Below, in pieces: positions 57,001 through 64,000 of a stretch of 64,000 bases of DNA (within the stretch, counting starts at the first letter, position 1; every line of letters starts with the position of its first letter). The stretch lies in contig CAZFST010000003.1 in NCBI GenBank assembly GCA_964522015.1, positions 1 to 64,000 of the forward strand, in the 5' to 3' direction. The stretch is from QQWI01 sp964522015. Lineage in GTDB: Bacteria > Bacillota > Clostridia > Peptostreptococcales > Acidaminobacteraceae. The notes under the pieces were generated by a model. That model had not been told where the DNA came from, did not search any database, and was given only the letters and a program-made list of their open reading frames with translations. The translations under genes and the position numbers were made by a program.

Positions 57001-60000
57001 CTTATGACATCTATGGACGAGTGGCCACGCTGGATGATGGTCGAACCGACAATGGGCTTGTTTTCTACGATTATGATGAGAGCGTCAGTGGGTTTGTAGT
57101 CACAACGCAAACTGACAGAAATGGCTTTGATATTGTGTCTGAATATAATGGTCTAGGGCAGCTCCGAAGTGTAACAGACCAGGAAGGCTTTGAGTCGACC
57201 TATACCTACAATGACACCGGTGAAATGGAATCGATAACTGATCCTAACGCAAATGTCAAGACCATGACATATGACGCACTGGGCTACTTAGAATCAATCT
57301 CTGAATATGGTGGTCGTCTGACCACCCTGACCTATGACTCAGCACATAATTTAGAAACGATCAATAAGAAAGTCAGTGATAATGGCTTAGGTACGGTTGT
57401 TACACAACTTACCACTTTTGCTTATGGAAGTGATCGAACACTTACCTCAGTGATTGATGGGAAGGGCAAGACATTTAGTTACACTTATAACGGCGATAAA
57501 CAGCGTTTAACTGAGACCATGCCACGGGGTGGTATTTACACGAATCATTATGTCAATGGGATTCTTGACTATACCGAAGATCCCGCAAACCATAGGACTT
57601 CCTTTGTGTACGATGGGGTTGGCAGGGTTAAAGAGGTTTACGACCCAACTGGTGCTGTGACTAAGTTTGACTATGATGCACTTGGAAACCTAATTGAAGA
57701 AACCAATGATGATGCCCTCAAAGTGATTAAGACCTACGACGTAAGAGGCAATGTTTTAACCCTTGAAGACCGTCTGCACCAGATGCTGACCTACACCTAT
57801 GATGGCAACAGCAATGTCAAGACCATCAATAATGATAAAAACGAGACTATTCATTATACCTACGATGGCGAAAACCGGGTCAAGACGTTTAAAAATGATG
57901 CCAATGAAGCGGTTGTCTATGGCTATGATAACCGTGGATTACTTTTAAGTGTCAAAGACCAAAACAATCACACAGTAACAAGCGAATATGATAACGCTGG
58001 TAATTTGCAGTATCAATATGATGCTTATGCCAATCGCATGCTGACTAACATTTATGATGGGGCGAATAATATCGTCAAGACAAAAGACGCCTATTTGCAT
58101 GAGTCGACCTACGCTTATGACCTTGCTAATCAACTCATCAGTGGCACGGATAGGGAGCTGAACACTTATACCTACGGCTATGATTTATTGGGTCGTATGA
58201 CTTCTGTAACAGATCCCTATCAAGTGAGCAGTACCCATGACTACGATGATGATGGGAACCTGGAAGAACAAGTGGACAACAATGGCAATGTGATGACATT
58301 GGCCTACAATTTATCTGGTGAGATGACACAAGCCACTTATTTAACTGGGAGTTCAATTTATTACGATTACAATAGCCGCGGATTTATAGAAGAAATGACC
58401 AATGCCCGCTCAACTCTCTTTGTGTATGCCTACGACAATTTAGGACAATTAGAAATTGAAACGGTCAATAATCAGACCACAACCTACACCTATAACGGCA
58501 ATGGCAAAACGGAAACCATCACCAATGCCCAGGGCGTAATAGACTATGATTACGACAATTTAAACCGACTTATCAGTTACACCGATGTCAATGGCTATAT
58601 TATCGGATTTAGCTATGATGATATGGGCAATCTTGAAACAATCACATATCCGGGGAATAGGGTTGTTACCTATGCCTATGATCCAGGTAACAGATTGACA
58701 TCCGTTACAGATTGGCTGTCAAACGTGACGACTTATGGGTATAATGCTAATGATCAAGTTGTTTCGGTGACTAGGGCAAATGATACCCATGCCAATTACA
58801 CCTATGATCTCAATGGTAATTTAAAAACGTTAGAAGACATAGATGCTTCGCTAAACAAGATTGTATCCTTGTTATTTGGTCTTGATGATGAAGGCAATGT
58901 CTTGGCTGAAGCAAGGCCTGACAGAAGTACTACCAATAGCTATGATAATTCGTATCAATTGGTGACATCGGATGAAGTGGACAATAATCAGCAGCTGATT
59001 CGGGATTATGACTACAGCTATGATGCAGGCGGTAATGTCGAGATGAAAACAACATCTGGCGCGGCCATCACACTGACCTATGGCGGCGATAATCGCATAG
59101 CTACCTATGACAGCACTACAGTGACATACGATTTAGACGGCAATATGACTTACGGGCCACTGAATGGCCAATTTGAAACCTACACCTATGATGCCAAGAA
59201 CCGTTTAACAGGCGTAGCTGGTGTGACCTATGCTTATGATGCTCTTGGAAACCGCATCACCATGACAGAGGGCACAAACATCACTACGTTTGTCAACACC
59301 CCTTCAGCCTTAAGTCGCTTGCTGATGACCGTCGACGATGAGGACAATGTCGTTTATTACATCTATGGACGAGGGCTGATTAGCGAAATAGAGGGCACAA
59401 CTGAGCGTTACTATCACTATGACAGCAGGGGCAATACAATCGCACTGACGAATGATCAAGGGGCTGTGACGGACACCTTCACCTATGCACCATTTGGTGA
59501 GGTAATCTCAAGAACCGGAGCCTACGAACCGCGATTCCAATTCGCTGGTCAAATAGGCATCCAGAAGGACCCCAATGGGCTTTACTACATGCGCGCTAGA
59601 TATTACAATAGTGATATTCAAAGGTTTATCAGCAGGGACACATATGAAGGTTTGTTAAGTAAGCCGCTGACCTTGAATCACTTTGCTTATGGGCTTAATA
59701 ATCCGTTTAGGTATGTGGATCCGAGTGGGTACAAATCGGAAGTTGTAACTGACGGCTATTCATTTGCAATGCAATATTGGTCGGAGCGATACCGTCAACA
59801 TTATGCAGAAGGCGCTCGACTCTATAATTCGAAGGGTGATATTGAAGATTTTATTCGCACGAAGATTGAGATGGACGGATCATTTAGTGAAGGACAAATG
59901 TATGGCTTGTCTGGCATAATGCCAACTGATGACGTGATGCATGAGGTGTATAATTATAGTGCTTCTGAAAAGTTCATGTTTAATGAAGGCTTTAGTGATG

Positions 60001-60362
60001 GTATATCATTTGTAGATACTGTTGGTGTACTTGCTGTGGCTTCAGTGCTTCAAGCTGTGGTTGAGGCCGATGTAGCACCAGACGTCGTTGCAAATAAACT
60101 AAGTCCTGAACAATTAAAGACGATAGGCAAACCTGGTTTGAATTCGAAAATTAGAAGTGTGTCAGGTACAGCAGAGGATGCATGGAGCTTTTTTAAAGGA
60201 CAAGTAGATCCTAAGTCGATTAAATTAAGAGGTATTAATACTTATGTGGGATATGATTCTAATGGAGTCTGCTTTACCTATAGGCCGGTTTCAAGTCATA
60301 TGGGGCCAGCAACGATCAATGTTACGGGCGTTCCTGGGATATTAAAAATAAAATTTGAATAA
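54099..60362 (+). CDS. Secreted Rhs/YD-repeat polymorphic toxin
   Basis: The 2087-residue protein starts behind AAGGAGG. Residues 1-27 look like a Sec signal peptide. About 60-275 match the DUF7948 domain (RNDGQIDKRVAYY to LPLVIDPIL). About 276-730 hold SBBP beta-propeller repeats of the STYIGGSSADY type. About 740-820 form an Rhs entry domain (SFGFSINYHS, GLGWRHNYEL), then some 1000 residues of YD repeats build the shell. The core ends ARYYN-QRFISRDTYEG-NPFRYVDPSGY (1878), after which comes a 209-residue tip, presumably the toxin. The tip has no catalytic motif I can name. An immunity-like gene follows at once. The protein is probably secreted and acts on neighbouring cells. Confidence 0.9.
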   Translation: MVKRITVKRFVSLLLIAALLFTTTYGAGLPITIPKVTANTSAELPVPISKTVENSPNSEQNKNYPFIRNDGQIDKRVAYYYENSGSSVYIGKNGDLTYDIYRLSSTESKDIKSKEKDINRKGNVIEEKFIGGHVKAILPNELVQSEKNYFIGNEKADWVIGGWQATSLSLGEVYNGIDVTLTVRDQFVEKTFTVAPGSAPDVIRMKVSGSSELTLSKDGSLTLEKGEQKIGLSKPYAYQIVDGEKKSVDIGNQIIDKTYCFDIGSYNHSLPLVIDPILTATYISGSSAYVKPSSSVLDKDGNVYVTGSVTSTVFPTTIGAYDTTNNGYYDVFISKYDHNMTQLLASTYIGGSSADYSYDIGMLSMGDVVIVGKSDSAMYPVTSGAYQTKLAGKSDAIITRLNSNLTTLSASTFIGSTGSDLGRSLEVQSNGVIVIVGEGAKGFPTSSDAYKTTIPGNTDVVVFKMKDDLTTLTRSTYIGAFGGFEFPRDLVIGKTGDIFIAGRATNNDYPTTTGVFQSKFGGAYDTFVSRLDGNLTTLVASTYIGGTGYEDVGGITLGKLGTIIVSGDTNSTNFPVTSNAYRSTIVGGYDAYVIELSDDLVTQVYGTYIGSTGTDDINDIAIDQAGYLHLAGATNSTSFQITTDAYDSTLVGNEGFYTILDKEQATLLSSTFLGGTSSDDATNLLLDANGFTYVFGETMSMSAFPVTSNAYRNHGWGAYGAIFTRPLTGDATSEYIRDVDASIRDGEQEPGPIAKNLGAYTSSIDLLTLNGGVSFGFSINYHSLLLKNGSMGLGWRHNYELEIGDVSSGGLELNIDKNTKMHFLKSDLNTFVGAEDSNRNIKIEKQQDNSFVMTTGDFSTYTFNASKQLTQIAHKYGQAIVVSRDANGRAEYVTDDITGKYLKLTYDSNGKLSAVSDSASRTVSFSYANNLLQTITDANSKVWGFSYTANNKLEKLLDPDSKQVYKVTYDIYGRVATLDDGRTDNGLVFYDYDESVSGFVVTTQTDRNGFDIVSEYNGLGQLRSVTDQEGFESTYTYNDTGEMESITDPNANVKTMTYDALGYLESISEYGGRLTTLTYDSAHNLETINKKVSDNGLGTVVTQLTTFAYGSDRTLTSVIDGKGKTFSYTYNGDKQRLTETMPRGGIYTNHYVNGILDYTEDPANHRTSFVYDGVGRVKEVYDPTGAVTKFDYDALGNLIEETNDDALKVIKTYDVRGNVLTLEDRLHQMLTYTYDGNSNVKTINNDKNETIHYTYDGENRVKTFKNDANEAVVYGYDNRGLLLSVKDQNNHTVTSEYDNAGNLQYQYDAYANRMLTNIYDGANNIVKTKDAYLHESTYAYDLANQLISGTDRELNTYTYGYDLLGRMTSVTDPYQVSSTHDYDDDGNLEEQVDNNGNVMTLAYNLSGEMTQATYLTGSSIYYDYNSRGFIEEMTNARSTLFVYAYDNLGQLEIETVNNQTTTYTYNGNGKTETITNAQGVIDYDYDNLNRLISYTDVNGYIIGFSYDDMGNLETITYPGNRVVTYAYDPGNRLTSVTDWLSNVTTYGYNANDQVVSVTRANDTHANYTYDLNGNLKTLEDIDASLNKIVSLLFGLDDEGNVLAEARPDRSTTNSYDNSYQLVTSDEVDNNQQLIRDYDYSYDAGGNVEMKTTSGAAITLTYGGDNRIATYDSTTVTYDLDGNMTYGPLNGQFETYTYDAKNRLTGVAGVTYAYDALGNRITMTEGTNITTFVNTPSALSRLLMTVDDEDNVVYYIYGRGLISEIEGTTERYYHYDSRGNTIALTNDQGAVTDTFTYAPFGEVISRTGAYEPRFQFAGQIGIQKDPNGLYYMRARYYNSDIQRFISRDTYEGLLSKPLTLNHFAYGLNNPFRYVDPSGYKSEVVTDGYSFAMQYWSERYRQHYAEGARLYNSKGDIEDFIRTKIEMDGSFSEGQMYGLSGIMPTDDVMHEVYNYSASEKFMFNEGFSDGISFVDTVGVLAVASVLQAVVEADVAPDVVANKLSPEQLKTIGKPGLNSKIRSVSGTAEDAWSFFKGQVDPKSIKLRGINTYVGYDSNGVCFTYRPVSSHMGPATINVTGVPGILKIKFE

Positions 60363-60376
60363 GGGGGTGTAATAGA

Positions 60377-60967
60377 ATGATAGCAGAGATAGCTGAGATT
60401 GAATATGTCAAGTTGAAAGAAGCATATGTTAAAGTGTTTTCTGGAACTGATCCAAATACAGATTGTTTCAATATGAATATAGAAAAAGTAAGTTTGCTAT
60501 TACCAGTGGAAAACTTCATTTTAACAAAAGATCAATATATCGCTTTAATGCGAACTCTTAGTGTGATCGGTGATAATGAAGAACTATTCATATCTGAAAT
60601 TGAGGGTCAATCCATTGACGATGTTTTTACACCATTTGCACAGCTTACACCATTTGCACATTTTCAACGATGTAAAACAAGACATTTTGTCACTGACTTA
60701 AACACCTCCTATGAAGAATATGAACAAACGCAGATGATTTTTGAAAATGCAATCTATTCATCGAAAGGAAATTGGGGAATCATCATATCTCAAGAGGATT
60801 ATGCGCTGATTGGAGGGGATGGTGAGTTTATAGAAACATATAGGTCTTTGTTCCCCGAAATTGATCAATCGCTTGAGCTTTTTTATGAGTACTGGGAGTA
60901 TGAAAAGAGAGTTCACAATCGCAATTTGGATTGGTATGACGAGTTCATCAACTCTTTAAAGCGGTAA
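60377..60967 (+). CDS. Probable immunity protein for the main Rhs tip
   Basis: The 196-residue protein starts 14 bases after the toxin stop behind AAGGGGGTG. It has no signal peptide or membrane segment, is acidic, and looks alpha/beta. The stretch SKGNWGIIISQEDYALIGGDGEFI (central part WGIIISQEDYALIGG, about 133-147) is of a type seen in polymorphic-toxin immunity proteins. Position alone makes a cognate immunity role likely. Its AT content looks higher than that of the YD core, as usual for exchanged tip-immunity pairs. No family is assigned. Confidence 0.65.
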   Translation: MIAEIAEIEYVKLKEAYVKVFSGTDPNTDCFNMNIEKVSLLLPVENFILTKDQYIALMRTLSVIGDNEELFISEIEGQSIDDVFTPFAQLTPFAHFQRCKTRHFVTDLNTSYEEYEQTQMIFENAIYSSKGNWGIIISQEDYALIGGDGEFIETYRSLFPEIDQSLELFYEYWEYEKRVHNRNLDWYDEFINSLKR

Positions 60968-61065
60968 ACAAAAGAGGGGGCTTTAATAATCTAAAGTAGT
61001 CGTTTTCTTTATAGTTCTACAAACGACATTACTAATCTTCCCTTTAACACACCGACAATTGTACA

Positions 61066-61106
61066 CACAGGCTTATCCAAACCATAGATGAGCCTGTGCT
61101 TTTTTC
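61066..61106 (+). terminator. Intercassette hairpin 1
   Basis: CACAGGCTTAT (61066-61076) and ATGAGCCTGTG (61088-61098) pair with one G-U, and CTTTTTTCC follows. A related hairpin follows the second immunity-like gene. Confidence 0.75.
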
Positions 61107-61219
61107 CTTAGCGCTATACCCATCCCATTTTACCACCAGGTTTTGTTAATTTCTGCCATATAACACTTATTGTCAGGCGAATCCAAAAATCACCATACGG
61201 TGGGAGGGGTTATTATCAT

Positions 61220-62040
61220 AACACCTTTGTGGGTGCAGAAGATTCCAACCGCAACATTAAAATTGAAAAACAGCAAGATAATAGTTTTGTCATGACAACG
61301 GGTGACTTTTCTACCTATACTTTTAATGCTTCAAAGCAACTGACACAAATAGCCCATAAATATGGACAAGCCATAGTTGTCAGTCGCGATGCTAACGGTC
61401 GCGCCGAATATGTCACGGATGATATCACAGGCAAATACCTTAAGTTAACATACGATAGTAATGGTAAACTCAGTGCTGTTTCTGACAGTGCCAGTAGAAC
61501 TGTCAGTTTTTCGTATGCAAACAATCTACTACAAACCATCACAGATGCCAATAGTAAGGTGTGGGGGTTCTCTTATACAGCGAATAATAAACTGGAAAAG
61601 CTACTGGATCCTGATAGCAAACAAGTTTATAAAGTCACCTATGACATCTATGGACGAGTGGCCACGCTGGATGATGGTCGAACCGACAATGGACTTATTG
61701 TCTATGCTTATGATGAGAGTACCAGCGGCCTTGTTGTGACCACGCAAACTGACAGAAATGGCTATGACATTGTGTCTGAGTATAATGGTCAAGGTCAGCT
61801 CCGTTGTGTAACAGACCAGGAGGATTTTGAAACCGCTTATACCTACCATGAAACCGGTGAAATGGCATCGATAACTGACCTGAATGGGAATGTTAGGACG
61901 ATGACATATGATGGACTGGGCTACTTAGAATCAATCTCTGAATTTGGTGGTCGACTGACTACGTTGACCTTTAACTCGGACCATAATCTAGAAACAATCA
62001 ATAAGAAAGTCAGTGATAATGGTTTAGGAACGGTTGTCAC
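61220..62040 (+). pseudogene. Orphan Rhs core fragment, 5' part
   Basis: This stretch starts abruptly in the middle of a YD core and aligns with 56583-57403 of the main gene at a constant offset of 4637. It has no start signal of its own; the first in-frame start is 61229. From 61236 to 61638 it is identical to the main gene by eye, then it diverges to roughly 85-90%. At about 62040 it is joined to a later part of the core in a different frame, reads on for about 23 codons and stops at 62110. It cannot be made as part of a full toxin. Confidence 0.85.
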
Positions 62041-63306
62041 TATGACTACGATTATGATGCAGGCGGTAATGTCGAGACTAAAGCAACATCTGGCGCTGCC
62101 ATTGCACTGACCTATGGCGCCGACAATCGCATAGCCACCTATGACAGCACTACAGTGACATACGATTTAGACGGCAATATGACTTACGGGCCACTGAATG
62201 GCCAATTTGAAACCTACACCTATGATGCCAAGAACCGTTTAACAGGCGTAGCTGGTGTGACCTATGCTTATGATGCTCTTGGAAACCGCATCACCATGAC
62301 AGAGGGCACAAACATCACTACGTTTGTCAACACCCCTTCAGCCTTAAGTCGCTTGCTGATGACCGTCGACGATGAGGACAATGTCGTTTATTACATCTAT
62401 GGACGAGGGCTGATTAGCGAAATAGAGGGCACAACTGAGCGTTACTATCACTATGACAGCAGGGGCAATACAATCGCACTGACGAATGATCAAGGGGCTG
62501 TGACGGACACCTTCACCTATGCACCATTTGGTGAGGTAATCTCAAGAACCGGAGCCTACGAACCGCGATTCCAATTCGCTGGTCAACTTGGGATTCAGAA
62601 GGACTCCAATGGCCTTTACTACATGCGTGCAAGATATTACAATAGTGATATCCAAAGGTTTATCAGTAGAGATACCTACGAAGGAATGCTTGCCAAGCCA
62701 CTGACCTTGAATTACTTTGCGTATGGGCTTAATAATCCGTTTAGGTATGTGGATCCTAGTGGTTATGATCCAGTCCGTATTAAAGGATTAAGTGATGAGC
62801 AGAAGAAGAAAGCGGCTTTACTCAATAACAGTCACGGTGAGAGTGATGTTTTGTCCTTTATTTCTAGTTTCGTTCCCGGATTAGGTGATGCAAAAGATAT
62901 CCAAGAGGCTTTAACTGGTGTTGATTTAATAACAAATAAGAAACTCACGGGACTTGAAAGAGTTGTAAGTGGTGTTTGTGTTCTCATTCCTATAGTGAGT
63001 GCGAAAGCTGGGAGAGTTGTAACGAAATCAATGTTTAAATCAGTTGACGACATTTTATTAAATGCAAATCCAGGAAGGGCTACAAAGGGTAAGTCAACTC
63101 TATGGAACAAACCAGGTGGTTTTCAACAAGCGTTGGATGATTTCGATAGTCTTAATGTAACTGATATTGAAGAGATTCCAGGAGGTTTGATGGGCAAGTT
63201 ACCAGATGGAAGAACGATTAATGTAAGAATTGGAAGCTCGGATGGACGCCCAACTCTTGAGATATTTGATGGCCAACGTAGCACTAAGGTTAGATATGAT
63301 GAATGA
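62041..63306 (+). pseudogene. Orphan Rhs cassette: core end plus alternative toxin tip
   Basis: From 62041 the frame YDYDAGGNVETKATSG matches the main gene near 59009 and stays open to 63306. GTG 62155 is the first internal start, giving 383 residues, but no ribosome site is seen there. 62137-62586 is identical to main-gene 59103-59552. After VDPSGY (ends 62766) comes a different tip: FVPGLGDAKDIQEALTGVD and the following LTGLERV match the pre-toxin PT-TG domain. The last 75 residues (KSTLWNKPGGFQQALDDFD to PTLEIFDGQRSTKVRYDE) are the likely toxin. It looks like a silent tip donor. Confidence 0.85.
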
Positions 63307-63322
63307 TTGTGAGGTAAACATA

Positions 63323-63727
63323 ATGACAGAAACGTGGTCTAAATGGGAATGTCAAATTACTGTGTTTAGAAAATGTTATGTGGATTCAATTGCTGACACT
63401 ATTGATGGGTTGGTAATAATTTTATCAGATAGTGTGCATGAGGAACAAAAGTTGAGGATTGTTTTCCGAGAATCTGTACATGCATATAGAAGCACTAACG
63501 AAAGCTACAGGCAAAAGAAATTATATGAGCTAAAAAGTAAATATGGATCTGAGTTCTATAGCGAATGGTCGACATTTAAGGTCATAGAATCTGAATATCT
63601 TAAGTGGTTGTCAGAACAGTCCTATAAGATATCAGAAATGGAATCCTTAATTCACTTTTCAATTATTGCAGTTGATTCTATTGTTGATGTTCTAGCGTCG
63701 TATGAACCAACGCTAGAATGGCTTTAA
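63323..63727 (+). CDS. Probable immunity protein for the orphan tip
   Basis: ATG 63323 is chosen because GAGGT lies upstream and the gene then starts 16 bases after the orphan tip stop. The 134-residue protein is helical, has no signal peptide and shows no similarity by eye to the first immunity-like protein. RKCYVDSIADTIDGLVIILSDS and SEQSYKISEMESLIHFSIIAVDSI are its most regular stretches. An immunity role is inferred from position only. It could be expressed without its toxin and protect against sister cells. Confidence 0.6.
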   Translation: MTETWSKWECQITVFRKCYVDSIADTIDGLVIILSDSVHEEQKLRIVFRESVHAYRSTNESYRQKKLYELKSKYGSEFYSEWSTFKVIESEYLKWLSEQSYKISEMESLIHFSIIAVDSIVDVLASYEPTLEWL

Positions 63728-63817
63728 CAAATTTGGAATCACAGCAAATCATTTGAGATCATACACAATCACATTGCGAAGGTTGGATATTAACGATATC
63801 AATACATCACTTTCTCT

Positions 63818-63856
63818 CAGGCTCGCCTTTACCTACGGCGGGCCTGTACCTCTTCC
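63818..63856 (+). terminator. Intercassette hairpin 2
   Basis: CAGGCTCGCC (63818-63827) and GGCGGGCCTG (63837-63846) pair with one G-U and TACCTCTTCC follows. The arms, spacing and tail resemble the hairpin at 61066, so it appears to be a conserved cassette-end element. Confidence 0.7.
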
Positions 63857-63879
63857 CTGACAAAGGGGAATTCATTCCG

Positions 63880-64000
63880 ATTACAAGATTTGTATCCAAA
63901 GGTTTATAAAATAGACACCCATGAGGGTGTACTTGCAAGCCAATGACCTTGAATCACTTTGCTTATGGGCTTAATAATCCGTTTAGATATGTGGATCCGA
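63880..64000 (+). pseudogene. Third, degenerate Rhs core fragment at the window edge
   Basis: From about 63880 the DNA aligns with the end of the YD core: ATTACAAGATTTGTATCCAA and AGGTTTAT match the region encoding YYNSDIQRFI, and 63950-64000 closely matches the stretch encoding LTLNHFAYGLNNPFRYVDP. A lost base near 63941-63951 breaks the frame. It runs off the window just where a third toxin tip would begin. Confidence 0.8.

Overview
The window looks like chromosomal DNA from a low-GC Clostridia-type Firmicute. The grounds are: a six-gene Rnf complex in the order C-D-G-E-A-B; the clostridial cell-shape/division block maf-radC-mreBCD-PBP2-minCDE-rodA; the ribosome-biogenesis block radical SAM/DUF2344-RNase G-rplU-prp-rpmA-obg-yhbY-nadD-yqeK-rsfS; AGGAGG-type ribosome binding sites with occasional TTG and GTG starts; and an L27 with a cleavable N-terminal extension. 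The species cannot be told from the sequence alone.

Layout. 1-6.1 kb is accessory: a lipoprotein, two XRE-regulator loci with well-formed promoter/operator palindromes, a nucleotidyltransferase-like protein, a CD3324-like HTH protein and a 36-codon ORF behind a hairpin. 6.1-10.0 kb holds a TSUP permease, a CoA-transferase and a secreted transglutaminase-like protein. A tRNA-Leu(CAG) gene lies at 10.15 kb. 10.4-13.8 kb is a zinc uptake operon (znuA-znuC-znuB-zur). 13.9-27.2 kb is a pentose module: two membrane-anchored periplasmic-binding sensors around a LytS/YesM-type kinase and a YesN-type AraC regulator, then a ChvE-MmsA-MmsB sugar importer, then convergent xylB, xylA and an AraC/cupin regulator. 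An M42 peptidase and an HD-GYP protein follow, separated by a five-unit hairpin array. 30.1-35.0 kb is rnf. 35.2-53.9 kb is the housekeeping core. 54.1-64.0 kb is an Rhs/YD polymorphic-toxin island running off the right end.

How the genes work together. The pentose region resembles the XylFII-LytS-YesN xylose-sensing system of Clostridium beijerinckii: sugar bound outside is sensed by anchored binding proteins, relayed to the regulator, and should turn on the ChvE-type importer. XylA and XylB then pass xylose into the pentose phosphate pathway. Rnf would couple reduced ferredoxin to NAD+ and an ion gradient. MreBCD, PBP2 and RodA form the elongasome, and MinCDE places the septum.

Most interesting region. 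The Rhs island has one complete 2087-residue secreted Rhs protein (signal peptide, DUF7948-like domain, SBBP repeats, YD core, toxin tip) with an immunity-like gene. Downstream is an orphan cassette made of two YD-core pieces fused out of frame, with a different tip and a different immunity-like gene. A third, degenerate core fragment runs into the window edge. Two blocks of about 400-450 bp are identical between main gene and orphan although the flanking DNA has diverged, and similar hairpins follow both immunity-like genes. This fits a store of spare toxin tips exchanged by recombination.
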